Source: Mongoliitalea daihaiensis (lineage in GTDB: Bacteria > Bacteroidota > Bacteroidia > Cytophagales > Cyclobacteriaceae). From it: 64,000 nt of DNA. A program made the position numbers and the translations under genes. The stretch lies in the NCBI RefSeq assembly GCF_021596945.1, contig NZ_CP063779.1:871501-935500 (forward strand). The letters run 5' to 3'. This document shows, piece after piece, positions 56,631 through 64,000 of this stretch (its first letter is position 1; every line of letters starts with the position of its first letter). The notes below the pieces were generated by a model. The model made no database searches, was not told the origin of the DNA, and worked only from the letters and a program-made list of their open reading frames with translations.

Positions 56631-57000
56631 CTTCGGTTGGGGCCACAGTCTCTTGTTCATTCAATCGCTTTATCAGCAACTCTTTCCCATAGTTCATAGC
56701 GAGTGGCAGCAAAGCCATACCAATTCTTCCCAAAAGTCCCGGTTGATTTTTTTGAGTCAGCCTATGTTGCAATTCCTCATCAAGTAACCCTTCCTTTTCT
56801 AACACCTCCAGGACTTTCTCCGTCTTCTTTTTCTTTTTCGAGCCAAGTATTTTGAATGTAGCTGCAGCAATCAATGCAGAACCAAGCACTACAGCACCCA
56901 TTTTGAGGTAATCTCCTGATTCATTTTTGGCAATGGAGAGTTGCATTTTAAGTGTCTGCTCCAATTCCTCTGCTTTTTTTTGAAGCTCTTGATTAGTCAT
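56620..57000 (-). CDS. Small membrane-associated protein of unknown function
   Basis: About 126 residues from ATG 57000 or 57003 (MTNQELQKKAEELEQTL). An N-terminal coiled coil, one TM segment near residues 34-52 (GAVVLGSALIAAATFKILG), a lysine-rich stretch (GSKKKKKTEK), and a second weakly hydrophobic segment (GRIGMALLPLAMN). It overlaps both neighbours by 8-11 bp, so it belongs to an operon with the holin-like protein and GGGP synthase. No family name recognised. Confidence 0.7.
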   Translation of the reverse strand: MTNQELQKKAEELEQTLKMQLSIAKNESGDYLKMGAVVLGSALIAAATFKILGSKKKKKTEKVLEVLEKEGLLDEELQHRLTQKNQPGLLGRIGMALLPLAMNYGKELLIKRLNEQETVAPTEDES

Positions 57001-57352
57001 CATTTCTTGGGGTTTTGTCCGCTCCAAAGATAAATGCCTTCAAAAAGGTCTTCAACGATCTCCCGAAAGACCTAGAATCTCTCGCTAAGAAGAAAATCAG
57101 GAATACAATCAAATACAAAATGGCTACCAATAAAAATCCTTTGTACGATGAATACATCAAATCACTCAAATAAAATGCGAGCGATAAACTCATAAATAAA
57201 AGAATCATTACCGAAAAAACGCCCATCAAAACGAGTAAAAAAACTCTGGTAAGAATCATTGAAATCTGCTCGGAGATTTCGCTCTTGACCATATTTATAC
57301 GAACCTCGATGAGTTGCTTGATTGTCTGTACAATCTCTGAAATATTAAACAT
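56993..57352 (-). CDS. Phage-holin-family (holin 3_6-like) membrane protein
   Basis: 119 residues: an amphipathic N-terminus (ISEIVQTIKQLIEVRINMVK), then two TM segments (residues ~37-60 and ~72-90) and a basic tail. This is the pattern of the chromosomal 'phage holin family' proteins widespread in Bacteroidota, which are not thought to be lysis holins. It leads a three-gene operon (57352-55863). Confidence 0.82.
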   Translation of the reverse strand: MFNISEIVQTIKQLIEVRINMVKSEISEQISMILTRVFLLVLMGVFSVMILLFMSLSLAFYLSDLMYSSYKGFLLVAILYLIVFLIFFLARDSRSFGRSLKTFLKAFIFGADKTPRNDD

Positions 57353-57403
57353 GCGATTAGACGTTGTTGAAAGTTGAATACAATATACAGCAAAAATCGT
57401 GCA

Positions 57404-58024
57404 TCAAAAACAGTCTGTGGCTTCAGGTTCCTGATTTTCGGTGTAAAACTGATAAGTCAACACGTGCTCTATCGCCTTTCGGATAGCTTGATTTATGGGA
57501 AATTGATCCGCCGTAAGTCCTTGATCAATCGTAAAAAGTTGAGCATAATAACCACTACTCGACGGAATTTCCAATCCCTGATTGACTGCTTGGGCTGTCA
57601 ACTCAAAGGCGGATTGCTTTTCGGTTTTTATCTTTTTACAGGTGATAATTTCTTTTTGTCCATGCTTGTTGGTCCGGTGAGATGAACTGAACAAGCGACA
57701 AATCATCCCCCGATTGTGATAATCTGAACAAAACCCCATGGCACCATCTTCTGAAAGGCTTTTATAAACTATGCACCAGTCATCTTCTGTCTTGCTATCC
57801 AATAAGTCAAGCGCTGCTTCTGCCTTTCCCTTGTCATACAAATCAAACGCTAAGGGTATAAATTCCATCACCGTAGCACTTACTTTGGGATTGGAGCAAC
57901 ACTTCCCACAGCCACTGATACAGGTCAGTTGGCTTACATCCATAAAGGCCTTCACTTCCTGATCCAACTGATCAAAGACCCTCCTCACTTCTGTTGATTT
58001 TTCCCGTAAGTTCATAGCGTTCAA
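57404..58024 (-). CDS. YkgJ family cysteine-cluster protein
   Basis: 206 residues. Cys motif CISGCGKCCSNPKVSAT near residues 35-51, then WCIVYK, FCSDYHNRGMICRLF and ITCKKIKTEK, giving the eight-Cys pattern expected to bind Fe-S or zinc. The function of the family is not settled. Start may be Met1 or Met4 (58015). Confidence 0.85.
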   Translation of the reverse strand: MNAMNLREKSTEVRRVFDQLDQEVKAFMDVSQLTCISGCGKCCSNPKVSATVMEFIPLAFDLYDKGKAEAALDLLDSKTEDDWCIVYKSLSEDGAMGFCSDYHNRGMICRLFSSSHRTNKHGQKEIITCKKIKTEKQSAFELTAQAVNQGLEIPSSSGYYAQLFTIDQGLTADQFPINQAIRKAIEHVLTYQFYTENQEPEATDCF

Positions 58025-58171
58025 ATAAAAGTTTGCGAAGGTACAGAGACTTTATAACATCTACAATAGCCTAAAACCAGCTTACGTATAAAACGCTAGG
58101 AAGTTAATTTTCAGAAAATTAAATAAATTTGTATACATTTATTATCATCCACACAGTTCCGTCACTTGCAC

Positions 58172-58768
58172 ATGAAAAACATAGGCATCTTCCTTCTATT
58201 CTTTCTCCTGATGAGCGCTTGTGCACAGGTGTCTGAAGAGCCTATATTAGAAGAAGAGGTTCCTGAAATCATCACCGAAAGACCTCGCATTTGCTCTGAT
58301 GAATGGGAAGTAGTTTCTGGAGATTTTGATCTTTTCCGTACTTGGACATTTATTGGCTTTGAGCATACTTCCAGAAAGGAGTTTAGTCAACTTACTTGTA
58401 TGGCGAAGATAGCTGACTTTGCTCTGAATGGTGAAACTTTTGAAGGTATGAGTCCAATCGATCTGACCTTTATTAGTGATAAAGCATGTCAGATAAATGC
58501 TTTTGACATTCCTTGGGTTGCAAATACCATTGGATTCACCCTTTCTGGTTGTCTAACTGAAACCTAAGGTGGAATAGTTGTATGGGAGGACAGTAACCGA
58601 CGCACACATTTAGAAAACCCCGCCCGAAACACCTTGCCGGTATTGGAGTTTGATGCACAATTTATTAGAGGAATTACGGGGGCAACTGTCTACAGAATTA
58701 CCGCAAACCGACTCTATCTTTACGGTGGACTTGAAAATATGGTGATGGTTTTTGGAACCTCAAACTAA
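58172..58768 (+). pseudogene. Lipoprotein gene interrupted by an in-frame stop
   Basis: ATG 58172 begins a lipoprotein signal (FLLFFLLMSACAQ, with Cys as the likely lipidation site). The frame meets TAA at 58565-58567 after LSGCLTET, then continues open in the same frame for 66 more codons (GGIVVWEDSNRR ... MVMVFGTSN) to a second TAA at 58768. The reconstructed ~198-residue protein looks like a META/HslJ-type small lipoprotein. This is either a recent nonsense mutation, a sequencing error, or (less likely) readthrough. Confidence 0.7.
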
Positions 58769-58818
58769 TATACAAAGTTTTATGCTATCTTTCCGCTGTA
58801 TAAAACAGCTAACAAAAG

Positions 58819-60621
58819 TTGCGACTCATTTCTGATAGCCCCGATAGTAAAGTTCTGTTAAAAAAGAAACTCTTTTCATTCAATGCCCAATTATTGCGGA
58901 TATTGAGTTTTGCTGCTTTTTCCTTGTTGGTATATGACTTGGGCTTTGAAAAAGAAATCCAAACTGGCTTTTTGGGAATCTTATACAATATTTTTTTATT
59001 ATCTATCTCATGTAGCTTTACACTGAGGCTATTCTCCAAAACAGAACGATACAGTACTGCTCGGTACTTGGTAGAGATATTCATTATTCTGTTCTTACTA
59101 CTCGTCTCATTAGCCAACTTTGGATTAATTCAATTTGACAATACGATCATCATCGGTAACCTCCCCATTAAATCTATATTGGTGAATTTACTGATTTTTA
59201 TCCTTTTCCTGATTGAACTTAGTAAGCTTACATTATCAGTAAACCAATTAAAAATTCACCCTGCCTTAGTCTTCATTTTGAGTTTCTTAGTGGTAATTAT
59301 CATAGGAACAGGCATGCTGCTATTACCAAATGCAACGAAAGAAGGCATCAGCATAATTGACGCGCTATTTACCTCAACCTCGGCGGTGTGTGTGACTGGA
59401 TTGATAGTCTTGGACACCTCATCAGATTTTACATTTCTAGGGCAATTCATTATTATGATCCTCTTTCAAGTTGGTGGCTTAGGAATGATGACCTTCACTT
59501 CATTTTTTGGCTTTTTCTTTAAAGGTTCCTATTCATTACAAAATCAACTCTTTTTAAAAGATTACATCAACGAAGATAATATTGGCGCTATCAACTCTAC
59601 TTTAGTAAAAATAATTTTGTTTACCCTAATTACTGAAGGGGTAGCTGCCTTATTGATCGTTAAAATCATCGATCAAGATCTTTTTGACAGCATGGGTGAC
59701 CAAGCCTTTTTTGCTATTTTTCATGCCATTTCAGGATTTTGCAATGCGGGCTTCTCCATTCTTGGAGATGGACTATACGAGGTAGGTTTCAGAGAAGAGT
59801 ACACCGTTCATTTGATTATTGCTTTCACGATTATTTTGGGAGGGATCGGGTTTCCCGTAGTCCTTGGATATTTCAATTACCTTCAACATGTCGTCGTTGA
59901 TACGACCAAGATGATTACAAAAGATAAAGCCTATGAACATGCCCCTCGGGTGGTGAATGTCAATATACGCTTGATTGTTTACACCACAGGAATATTGCTT
60001 TTGCTAGGCTTTGTGACCTATTGGATTTTTGAATCCGAGCATACGCTAGCAGGCCTCTCAGGCTATGGCAAATTTGTAACTGCTTTTTTTGGGAGCGTAA
60101 CTCCCCGAACAGCCGGATTCAATACCGTAGATATGTCTGCATTGGCTATGCCTACTATTTTGATTTACCTTTTACTCATGTGGATTGGTGCATCACCTGG
60201 ATCCACAGGGGGTGGATTGAAGACTAGTACCATCGCAGTTGCTGTATTAAATGTGGTCAGCATTGCCAAGGGAAAAGACCGGGTGGAGATATTTAAAAGA
60301 CAGCTATCCGCTGAAACATTGAGAAAAGCTTTTGCCGTGATTTTACTTTCTTTTTTAGTGATTGGACTTGGAGTATTTTTTGTAGTGTTATTTGATCCAC
60401 AACTGCCATTGGTCAGTGTTGCCTTTGAAATTTTCTCTGCCTTTTCTACCGTGGGACTAAGCCTAGGCATCACTGGAGACTTATCTACAGGAAGTAAAAT
60501 TGTCGTGACCATCATCATGTTTCTAGGAAGGGTTGGCACCTTAACTGTTCTGGTTGCCTTTGTGCGAAAAGCAAGAACATTACGATATAAGTATCCAGAA
60601 GAAGGCGTATTCATTACTTAA
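58819..60621 (+). CDS. TrkH/KtrB-family potassium transporter, membrane subunit
   Basis: 600 residues starting at TTG 58821 region (no ATG is available before the conserved core). The four P-loop motifs are visible: TSTSAVCVTGL, SGFCNAGFSI, TPRTAGFNT and SAFSTVGLSLG. An N-terminal extension with ~4 TM segments precedes the core, which is common in Bacteroidota homologues. It mediates K+ (or Na+/K+) uptake and is paired with the RCK protein 15 bp downstream. Confidence 0.93.
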   Translation: MRLISDSPDSKVLLKKKLFSFNAQLLRILSFAAFSLLVYDLGFEKEIQTGFLGILYNIFLLSISCSFTLRLFSKTERYSTARYLVEIFIILFLLLVSLANFGLIQFDNTIIIGNLPIKSILVNLLIFILFLIELSKLTLSVNQLKIHPALVFILSFLVVIIIGTGMLLLPNATKEGISIIDALFTSTSAVCVTGLIVLDTSSDFTFLGQFIIMILFQVGGLGMMTFTSFFGFFFKGSYSLQNQLFLKDYINEDNIGAINSTLVKIILFTLITEGVAALLIVKIIDQDLFDSMGDQAFFAIFHAISGFCNAGFSILGDGLYEVGFREEYTVHLIIAFTIILGGIGFPVVLGYFNYLQHVVVDTTKMITKDKAYEHAPRVVNVNIRLIVYTTGILLLLGFVTYWIFESEHTLAGLSGYGKFVTAFFGSVTPRTAGFNTVDMSALAMPTILIYLLLMWIGASPGSTGGGLKTSTIAVAVLNVVSIAKGKDRVEIFKRQLSAETLRKAFAVILLSFLVIGLGVFFVVLFDPQLPLVSVAFEIFSAFSTVGLSLGITGDLSTGSKIVVTIIMFLGRVGTLTVLVAFVRKARTLRYKYPEEGVFIT

Positions 60622-60636
60622 AAACAGAAGCAAATT

Positions 60637-61326
60637 ATGAAGTACATCGTTGTAGGATTAGGGAATTTTGGTGGGCACTTGGCTGCAAGATTAACCAGTT
60701 ATGGACACGAAGTGATTGGGATAGATGCCAGTGAAGATAAAGTTGAGGCTGTCAAAGACAAAATCACACATGCGATCGCCATGGATGCAACCGACATCCA
60801 CGCAGTTAAGAATCTTCCCTGCAAAGAAGCAGATGCTGTTATCATTGCAATTGGGGAGGATTTTGGGGCATCCATCATGGTAACTGCACTTTTCAAGCAA
60901 CTACAGATCAAGCGATTGATTTCCCGCTCCATTAATAAAGTGCATGAAACGGTCATACAGGCTATCGGGGTAGATGAAATCCTGCATCCGGAAGAAGACT
61001 CTGCCGAGCGAATGGCTAAAAGTCTCCAAATGAAAGGAGTCATTGACTCTTTAGATGTATCGGACAACTACAATATCATCGAAGTAAAAGCCCCTCAACG
61101 GTATGTAGGCCTCACGATTGCAGAGACAAAAATCAGGCAGGATTATAACATTAACATTTTGACCCTCATCAAGATGGAAGAAAAACCCAATATTTTTGGG
61201 GTAAAATCAAAAAGCAAGAAAGTAACCGGGGTGGTAACAGCCGATACCAAAATTGAGGCAGGGGATATTCTGCTATTGTTTGGTCACATCAAGGATATCC
61301 AGGAGATATTGAGTTTGGAGGATTGA
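60637..61326 (+). CDS. TrkA/KtrA-type RCK regulatory protein
   Basis: 229 residues. N-terminal Rossmann NAD/ATP-binding RCK_N domain (IVVGLGNFGGHLAARL, VIGIDASEDKV, AMDATD), then an RCK_C domain (LTIAETKIRQDYNINIL, TKIEAGDILLLFG). It gates the TrkH-like subunit encoded just upstream; the two form an operon. Confidence 0.95.
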   Translation: MKYIVVGLGNFGGHLAARLTSYGHEVIGIDASEDKVEAVKDKITHAIAMDATDIHAVKNLPCKEADAVIIAIGEDFGASIMVTALFKQLQIKRLISRSINKVHETVIQAIGVDEILHPEEDSAERMAKSLQMKGVIDSLDVSDNYNIIEVKAPQRYVGLTIAETKIRQDYNINILTLIKMEEKPNIFGVKSKSKKVTGVVTADTKIEAGDILLLFGHIKDIQEILSLED

Positions 61327-61558
61327 TTCTTGGTTTTACGGTAGCTAACTTTTTTCAAGAAACCCTAAACTTGTTTTTAGGTAACAAGCTACATAAACAT
61401 ACTTTCGCCTTCCGTGAAGTGTATATAATCGAGTCTTTTTGAGTAATTGAATGAAAATCACACTATAGGAAGAATTGACATGCACAAGGGATTAATTCAC
61501 ATGTGTGCAGAGTCAATTTACCTCCACCTTTGTAGCATCAACAAAACAAAAAATACTG

Positions 61559-62104
61559 ATGACTACTCAAACAAAAAGATTCGAAGTACCTACCTTAGAA
61601 AATGTATCCGAAAAAAACCGAGGAATCTTAACTGCTATCAAAGAAAAGGTAGGAATGGTTCCGAATATCTATGCGACTTATGCACTTTCTGCTCATGCAT
61701 TGGAGCGATATATAACATTTGCCAATGCCAAATCGAGCTTTAACAACAAAGAGAAAGAGGTGATCAACCTTGTCGTGTCACAGGTCAACGGCTGTTCTTA
61801 TTGCCAAGCGGCACACACTGCCATAGGAAAAATGAACGGCTTCACTGACGAGCAAATCATCCTCTTGAGAAAGGGTTCTGCTCCGTTTGATACCAAATTT
61901 GACGCATTGGTGAAGACAGCCAAAGCAATTGCTGAGAATAAAGGCAAAGTAAATGATGATACGCTAGATACTTTTTTCAATGCAGGCTATAACAAAGAAA
62001 ATTTCATTGATTTAATCGTAAATGTAGGAGAGAAAACCATCACTAATTTTCTACACAATGCGACGGAAATTCCGGTAGATTTCCCAGCAGCACCACAATT
62101 GTAA
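61559..62104 (+). CDS. AhpD-like carboxymuconolactone decarboxylase-family protein
   Basis: 181 residues from ATG 61559 (MTTQTKRFEVPTLENV); an earlier in-frame start at 61505 is not favoured. The alkylhydroperoxidase motif CSYCQAAHTAIGK has the redox CxxC and downstream His. Homologues are annotated as peroxidase-related enzymes. The following AraC gene may regulate it. Confidence 0.9.
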   Translation: MTTQTKRFEVPTLENVSEKNRGILTAIKEKVGMVPNIYATYALSAHALERYITFANAKSSFNNKEKEVINLVVSQVNGCSYCQAAHTAIGKMNGFTDEQIILLRKGSAPFDTKFDALVKTAKAIAENKGKVNDDTLDTFFNAGYNKENFIDLIVNVGEKTITNFLHNATEIPVDFPAAPQL

Positions 62105-62109
62105 AAATC

Positions 62110-62158
62110 TGCTTTTAATAAAACACAAAAAGCCTTTTCCTTTGGGAGGGGTTTTTTG
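62110..62158 (+). terminator. Possible terminator after the AhpD-like gene
   Basis: AAAAAGCCTTTTCC and GGGAGGGGTTTTTT can form a stem with several G-U pairs, followed by T-rich sequence. Confidence 0.4.
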
Positions 62159-62200
62159 TTTTCTTTACAAAAAATAGGAAAACCAAAAAACGGTAAAGTA

Positions 62201-63055
62201 ATGGAATACCTCTACAATGAAAAGAAGCTTGGTGCCAGCTTTATACTCGTGTCCGGTCAAGCAATCCATGAAAAATTGAATGGCTCATCGAGATTTTTGA
62301 AATTCCTATGGAACAAAGGCACAGAAGAAATTAATATTAAGGTCAATCATTTTCAAGTATCCATCAAACCCAATCATGTCGCGTGCACTACCTACCATCA
62401 GGAAGTGAGAATTCCACATGATTCAAAAGATCTGGTTGTACTTTTATTCAATCGGGAGTTTTATTGCATACATACCTTTGACCAAGAAGTTTCTTGCAAT
62501 GGACTGCTCTTTTTTGGTTCAGACTTCACTCCAATCTTACAGCTTGATCCTGATGAAACTGAAAAACTAAGCAATTTGCTTCAGGTGTTACAACAAGAAT
62601 TTATCATCCATGATGTCAATCAGGAAGAAATGCTCAGGATTCTGCTAAAAAGATTCATTATACGCCTGACGAGGTTGGCGCGCAAGCAGTTACTTAAAAA
62701 CTCAGAAAAACAGGAAGAAATTGATTTGGTTAGGTCTTTCAATGTTTTGGTTGAGGAGCATTACAAAGAAAAGAAGTCTGTAGCTGAATATGCCGAATTG
62801 TTACATAAATCTCCGAAAACGCTTTCGAATGTATTTTCAAAAGTAAGTCATACATCGCCTTTACAGGTGATCCATGAAAGAATAGCGACTGAGGCCAAGC
62901 GATTGCTGATCTACACAGAGTTACCGATAAAGTCGATAGGATATGAATTGGGGTATGAAGAATATCCTCAGTTTAGTAAATTCTTCAAAAAGACTACGGG
63001 CATGAGTCCTGTAGATTTCAGAAGTTCCGGGATTGGCTTACCATCAAGGAATTAA
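62201..63055 (+). CDS. AraC-family transcriptional regulator
   Basis: 284 residues from ATG 62201 (MEYLYNEKKLGASF). An N-terminal cupin-like ~190 residues is followed by two HTH motifs: VAEYAELLHKSPKTLSNVF and IKSIGYELGYEEYPQFSKFF, ending KKTTGMSPVDFRSS. It probably responds to a small ligand; its likely target is the AhpD-like gene 97 bp upstream, by analogy with common pairings. Confidence 0.9.
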   Translation: MEYLYNEKKLGASFILVSGQAIHEKLNGSSRFLKFLWNKGTEEINIKVNHFQVSIKPNHVACTTYHQEVRIPHDSKDLVVLLFNREFYCIHTFDQEVSCNGLLFFGSDFTPILQLDPDETEKLSNLLQVLQQEFIIHDVNQEEMLRILLKRFIIRLTRLARKQLLKNSEKQEEIDLVRSFNVLVEEHYKEKKSVAEYAELLHKSPKTLSNVFSKVSHTSPLQVIHERIATEAKRLLIYTELPIKSIGYELGYEEYPQFSKFFKKTTGMSPVDFRSSGIGLPSRN

Positions 63056-63071
63056 GGACTAGCTTAATGAA

Positions 63072-63741
63072 CCTTAACTCCTAAATGGTTTTTTACCATG
63101 AAGGAATTAAGAAAATTAAGTCCTCTCTTAACGCCCCTTCACTCCTCAATGGTTTACTTTCACAATCAAGGAATTAGGTAAAACCTTAATGCCCCTTCAC
63201 TCCTTAATGGTTTATCCTCACCATAAAGGAAAAAGAAAAATCTTAATAAACCTTCACTCCTTAATGGTTTATCCTCACCATAAAGGAAAAAGAAAAACCT
63301 TAATGAACCTTAACTCCTTAATGGTTTATCCTCACCATAAAGGAAAAAGAAAAACCTTAATGAACCTTAACTCCTTAATGGTTTTTCACCATGAAGGAAT
63401 TAAGAAAATTAAGTCCTCTCTTAACGCACCTTCACTCCTCAATGGTTTACTTTCACAATCAAAGAATTAAAAACCCTTAATGAACCTTAATCCCTTAATG
63501 GTTCACTTTCACCATCAATGATTTAAGAAAAACCTTAATAAACCTTAACTCCTTAATGGTTTTTCACCATGAAGGAATTAAGAAAATTAAGTCCTCTCTT
63601 AATGTCCATTCACTCCTCAATGGTTTACTTTCACAATCAAGGAATTAAAAAATCTTAATGAACCTTAATCCCTTAATGGTTTACTTTCACCATCAATGAT
63701 TTAAGAAAAACCTTAATGCCCCTTAACTCCTTAATGGTTCA
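63072..63741. repeat. Tandem array of 12 palindromic ~58-bp units with higher-order structure
   Basis: Each unit centres on CTCCTTAATGG-TT...-CACCAT-AAGGA, an imperfect inverted repeat, followed by an A-rich and a CTTAATG(A/C) segment. A block of three unit types starting CCTTAACTCCTTAATGG at 63365 is repeated at 63543 (period 178 bp), and a similar start occurs at 63072. Three near-identical units run from about 63195 to 63365. A short plus-strand frame through it is a repeat artefact. Confidence 0.85.
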
Positions 63742-64000
63742 TCATTCAGGGAGTTGTGCAAAGTATTCATTCACAAAAGGTTTTTTGCTACGTGTAATGT
63801 TATCAGTGAAGAAATTGATCAAAAGTCCCTGTGGCTTCTTTAGAAGCTTCATGTAAGTCAATAATTGCGCTTCGTGGACCGGAAGTATATTCTCTATGGC
63901 TTTCAATTCTACCACTACCGTTTTATTTACCAGCAAATCGACCCTTAAATTGACTTCCATCTCCAAGGAGTCATAAATTACAGGAACCCGCATTTGCTGA
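63742..64000 (-). CDS. GxxExxY-family protein (partial, N-terminus off window)
   Basis: The frame is open to the right edge, so the N-terminus with the GxxExxY motif is not visible. The visible part shows VDLLVNKTVVVELKAIENILPVHEAQLLTYMKL and GLLINFFTD, the PD-(D/E)XK-related core (D..., E-x-K) of this family. Biological role unknown. The stop abuts the palindromic repeat array. Confidence 0.8.
   Translation of the reverse strand, partial: QQMRVPVIYDSLEMEVNLRVDLLVNKTVVVELKAIENILPVHEAQLLTYMKLLKKPQGLLINFFTDNITRSKKPFVNEYFAQLPE

Noticed and set aside
56993..57352. Prophage lysis holin
   Set aside because: No other phage genes are nearby and the protein matches the chromosomal holin-like family that sits in an operon with housekeeping genes.
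63189..63470. Plus-strand frame with repeated HSLMVYPHHKGKRK
   Set aside because: It is a translation of the tandem repeat array with no start context or family similarity.
63072..63741. Possible CRISPR array
   Set aside because: Units are contiguous and vary gradually, there are no unique spacers between constant repeats, the structure is palindromic with a higher-order period, and no cas gene is near.
1..64000. tRNA or rRNA genes
   Set aside because: No cloverleaf-like or rRNA-like stretch was noticed in the gaps; a covariance-model scan would be needed to exclude them fully.

Overview
The window looks like chromosomal DNA of a gliding, pigmented marine-type Bacteroidota, most likely order Cytophagales (a Cyclobacteriaceae/Algoriphagus-like organism). 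This rests on type IX secretion partners (PorP/SprF, a gliding-motility C-terminal domain, a PorE-like OmpA protein), multi-gene curlin arrays, a lycopene cyclase, a bacterial GGGP-synthase homologue, AT-rich spacers and Bacteroidota-type promoter remnants. No rRNA, tRNA or CRISPR array was seen.

Region by region. 1-5.7 kb: a minus-strand curli-like locus of four curlin-repeat proteins (one cut by the window edge) plus a small secreted curlin-like protein. Upstream of them lies a LuxR-type regulator with a degenerate receiver domain, a plausible functional counterpart of CsgD. 5.9-17.2 kb: core genes, namely RecG, a fatty acid hydroxylase/sterol desaturase-family enzyme, MtgA, a methyltransferase, MaoC, a MazG-like pyrophosphohydrolase, a DJ-1/PfpI protein, lycopene cyclase, a two-component pair and LysA. 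17.8-28.9 kb: two T9SS-associated loci (SprB-repeat type-B CTD protein + PorP/SprF; PorP/SprF + PorE-like protein with two OmpA domains) around a photolyase-related protein, a P1 peptidase and an aldehyde dehydrogenase. 29-31 kb: an orphan contractile-injection-system tube-like protein and an S41 peptidase.

31.0-46.8 kb is the unusual part: an accessory island in which nearly every gene is minus-strand and sits in its own module. Each module is bounded by a short, module-specific inverted repeat of the form GTT.....AAC. Modules are joined by attC-like imperfect hairpins (about 85-170 bp), and five of the junctions (six copies in all) also carry a conserved repeat of about 440 bp. Cargo: SIR2-like protein, a small membrane protein, DUF4238 protein, a possible uracil-DNA-glycosylase-fold protein, a PD-(D/E)XK-like nuclease and a KilA-N protein. 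The one plus-strand module carries a XerC/D-like tyrosine recombinase and an IS91-type transposase, and it is bounded by the same kind of GTT/AAC inverted repeat. That module plus the SIR2 and membrane-protein modules is tandemly duplicated (about 4.8 kb, near-identical). The two transposase copies carry different, complementary frameshifts. A degraded IS91-type transposase tail lies at the right border.

46.8-64 kb: back to mostly core genes, namely a VOC-monooxygenase fusion, M23 peptidase, AspS, a large outer-membrane beta-barrel, a fasciclin protein, PheS, a GGGP synthase, a holin-like protein, a YkgJ-type protein, a lipoprotein gene broken by an in-frame stop, a TrkH/TrkA potassium uptake pair, an AhpD-like protein and an AraC regulator. 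The window ends in a 12-unit palindromic tandem-repeat array next to a GxxExxY-family gene that runs off the right edge.
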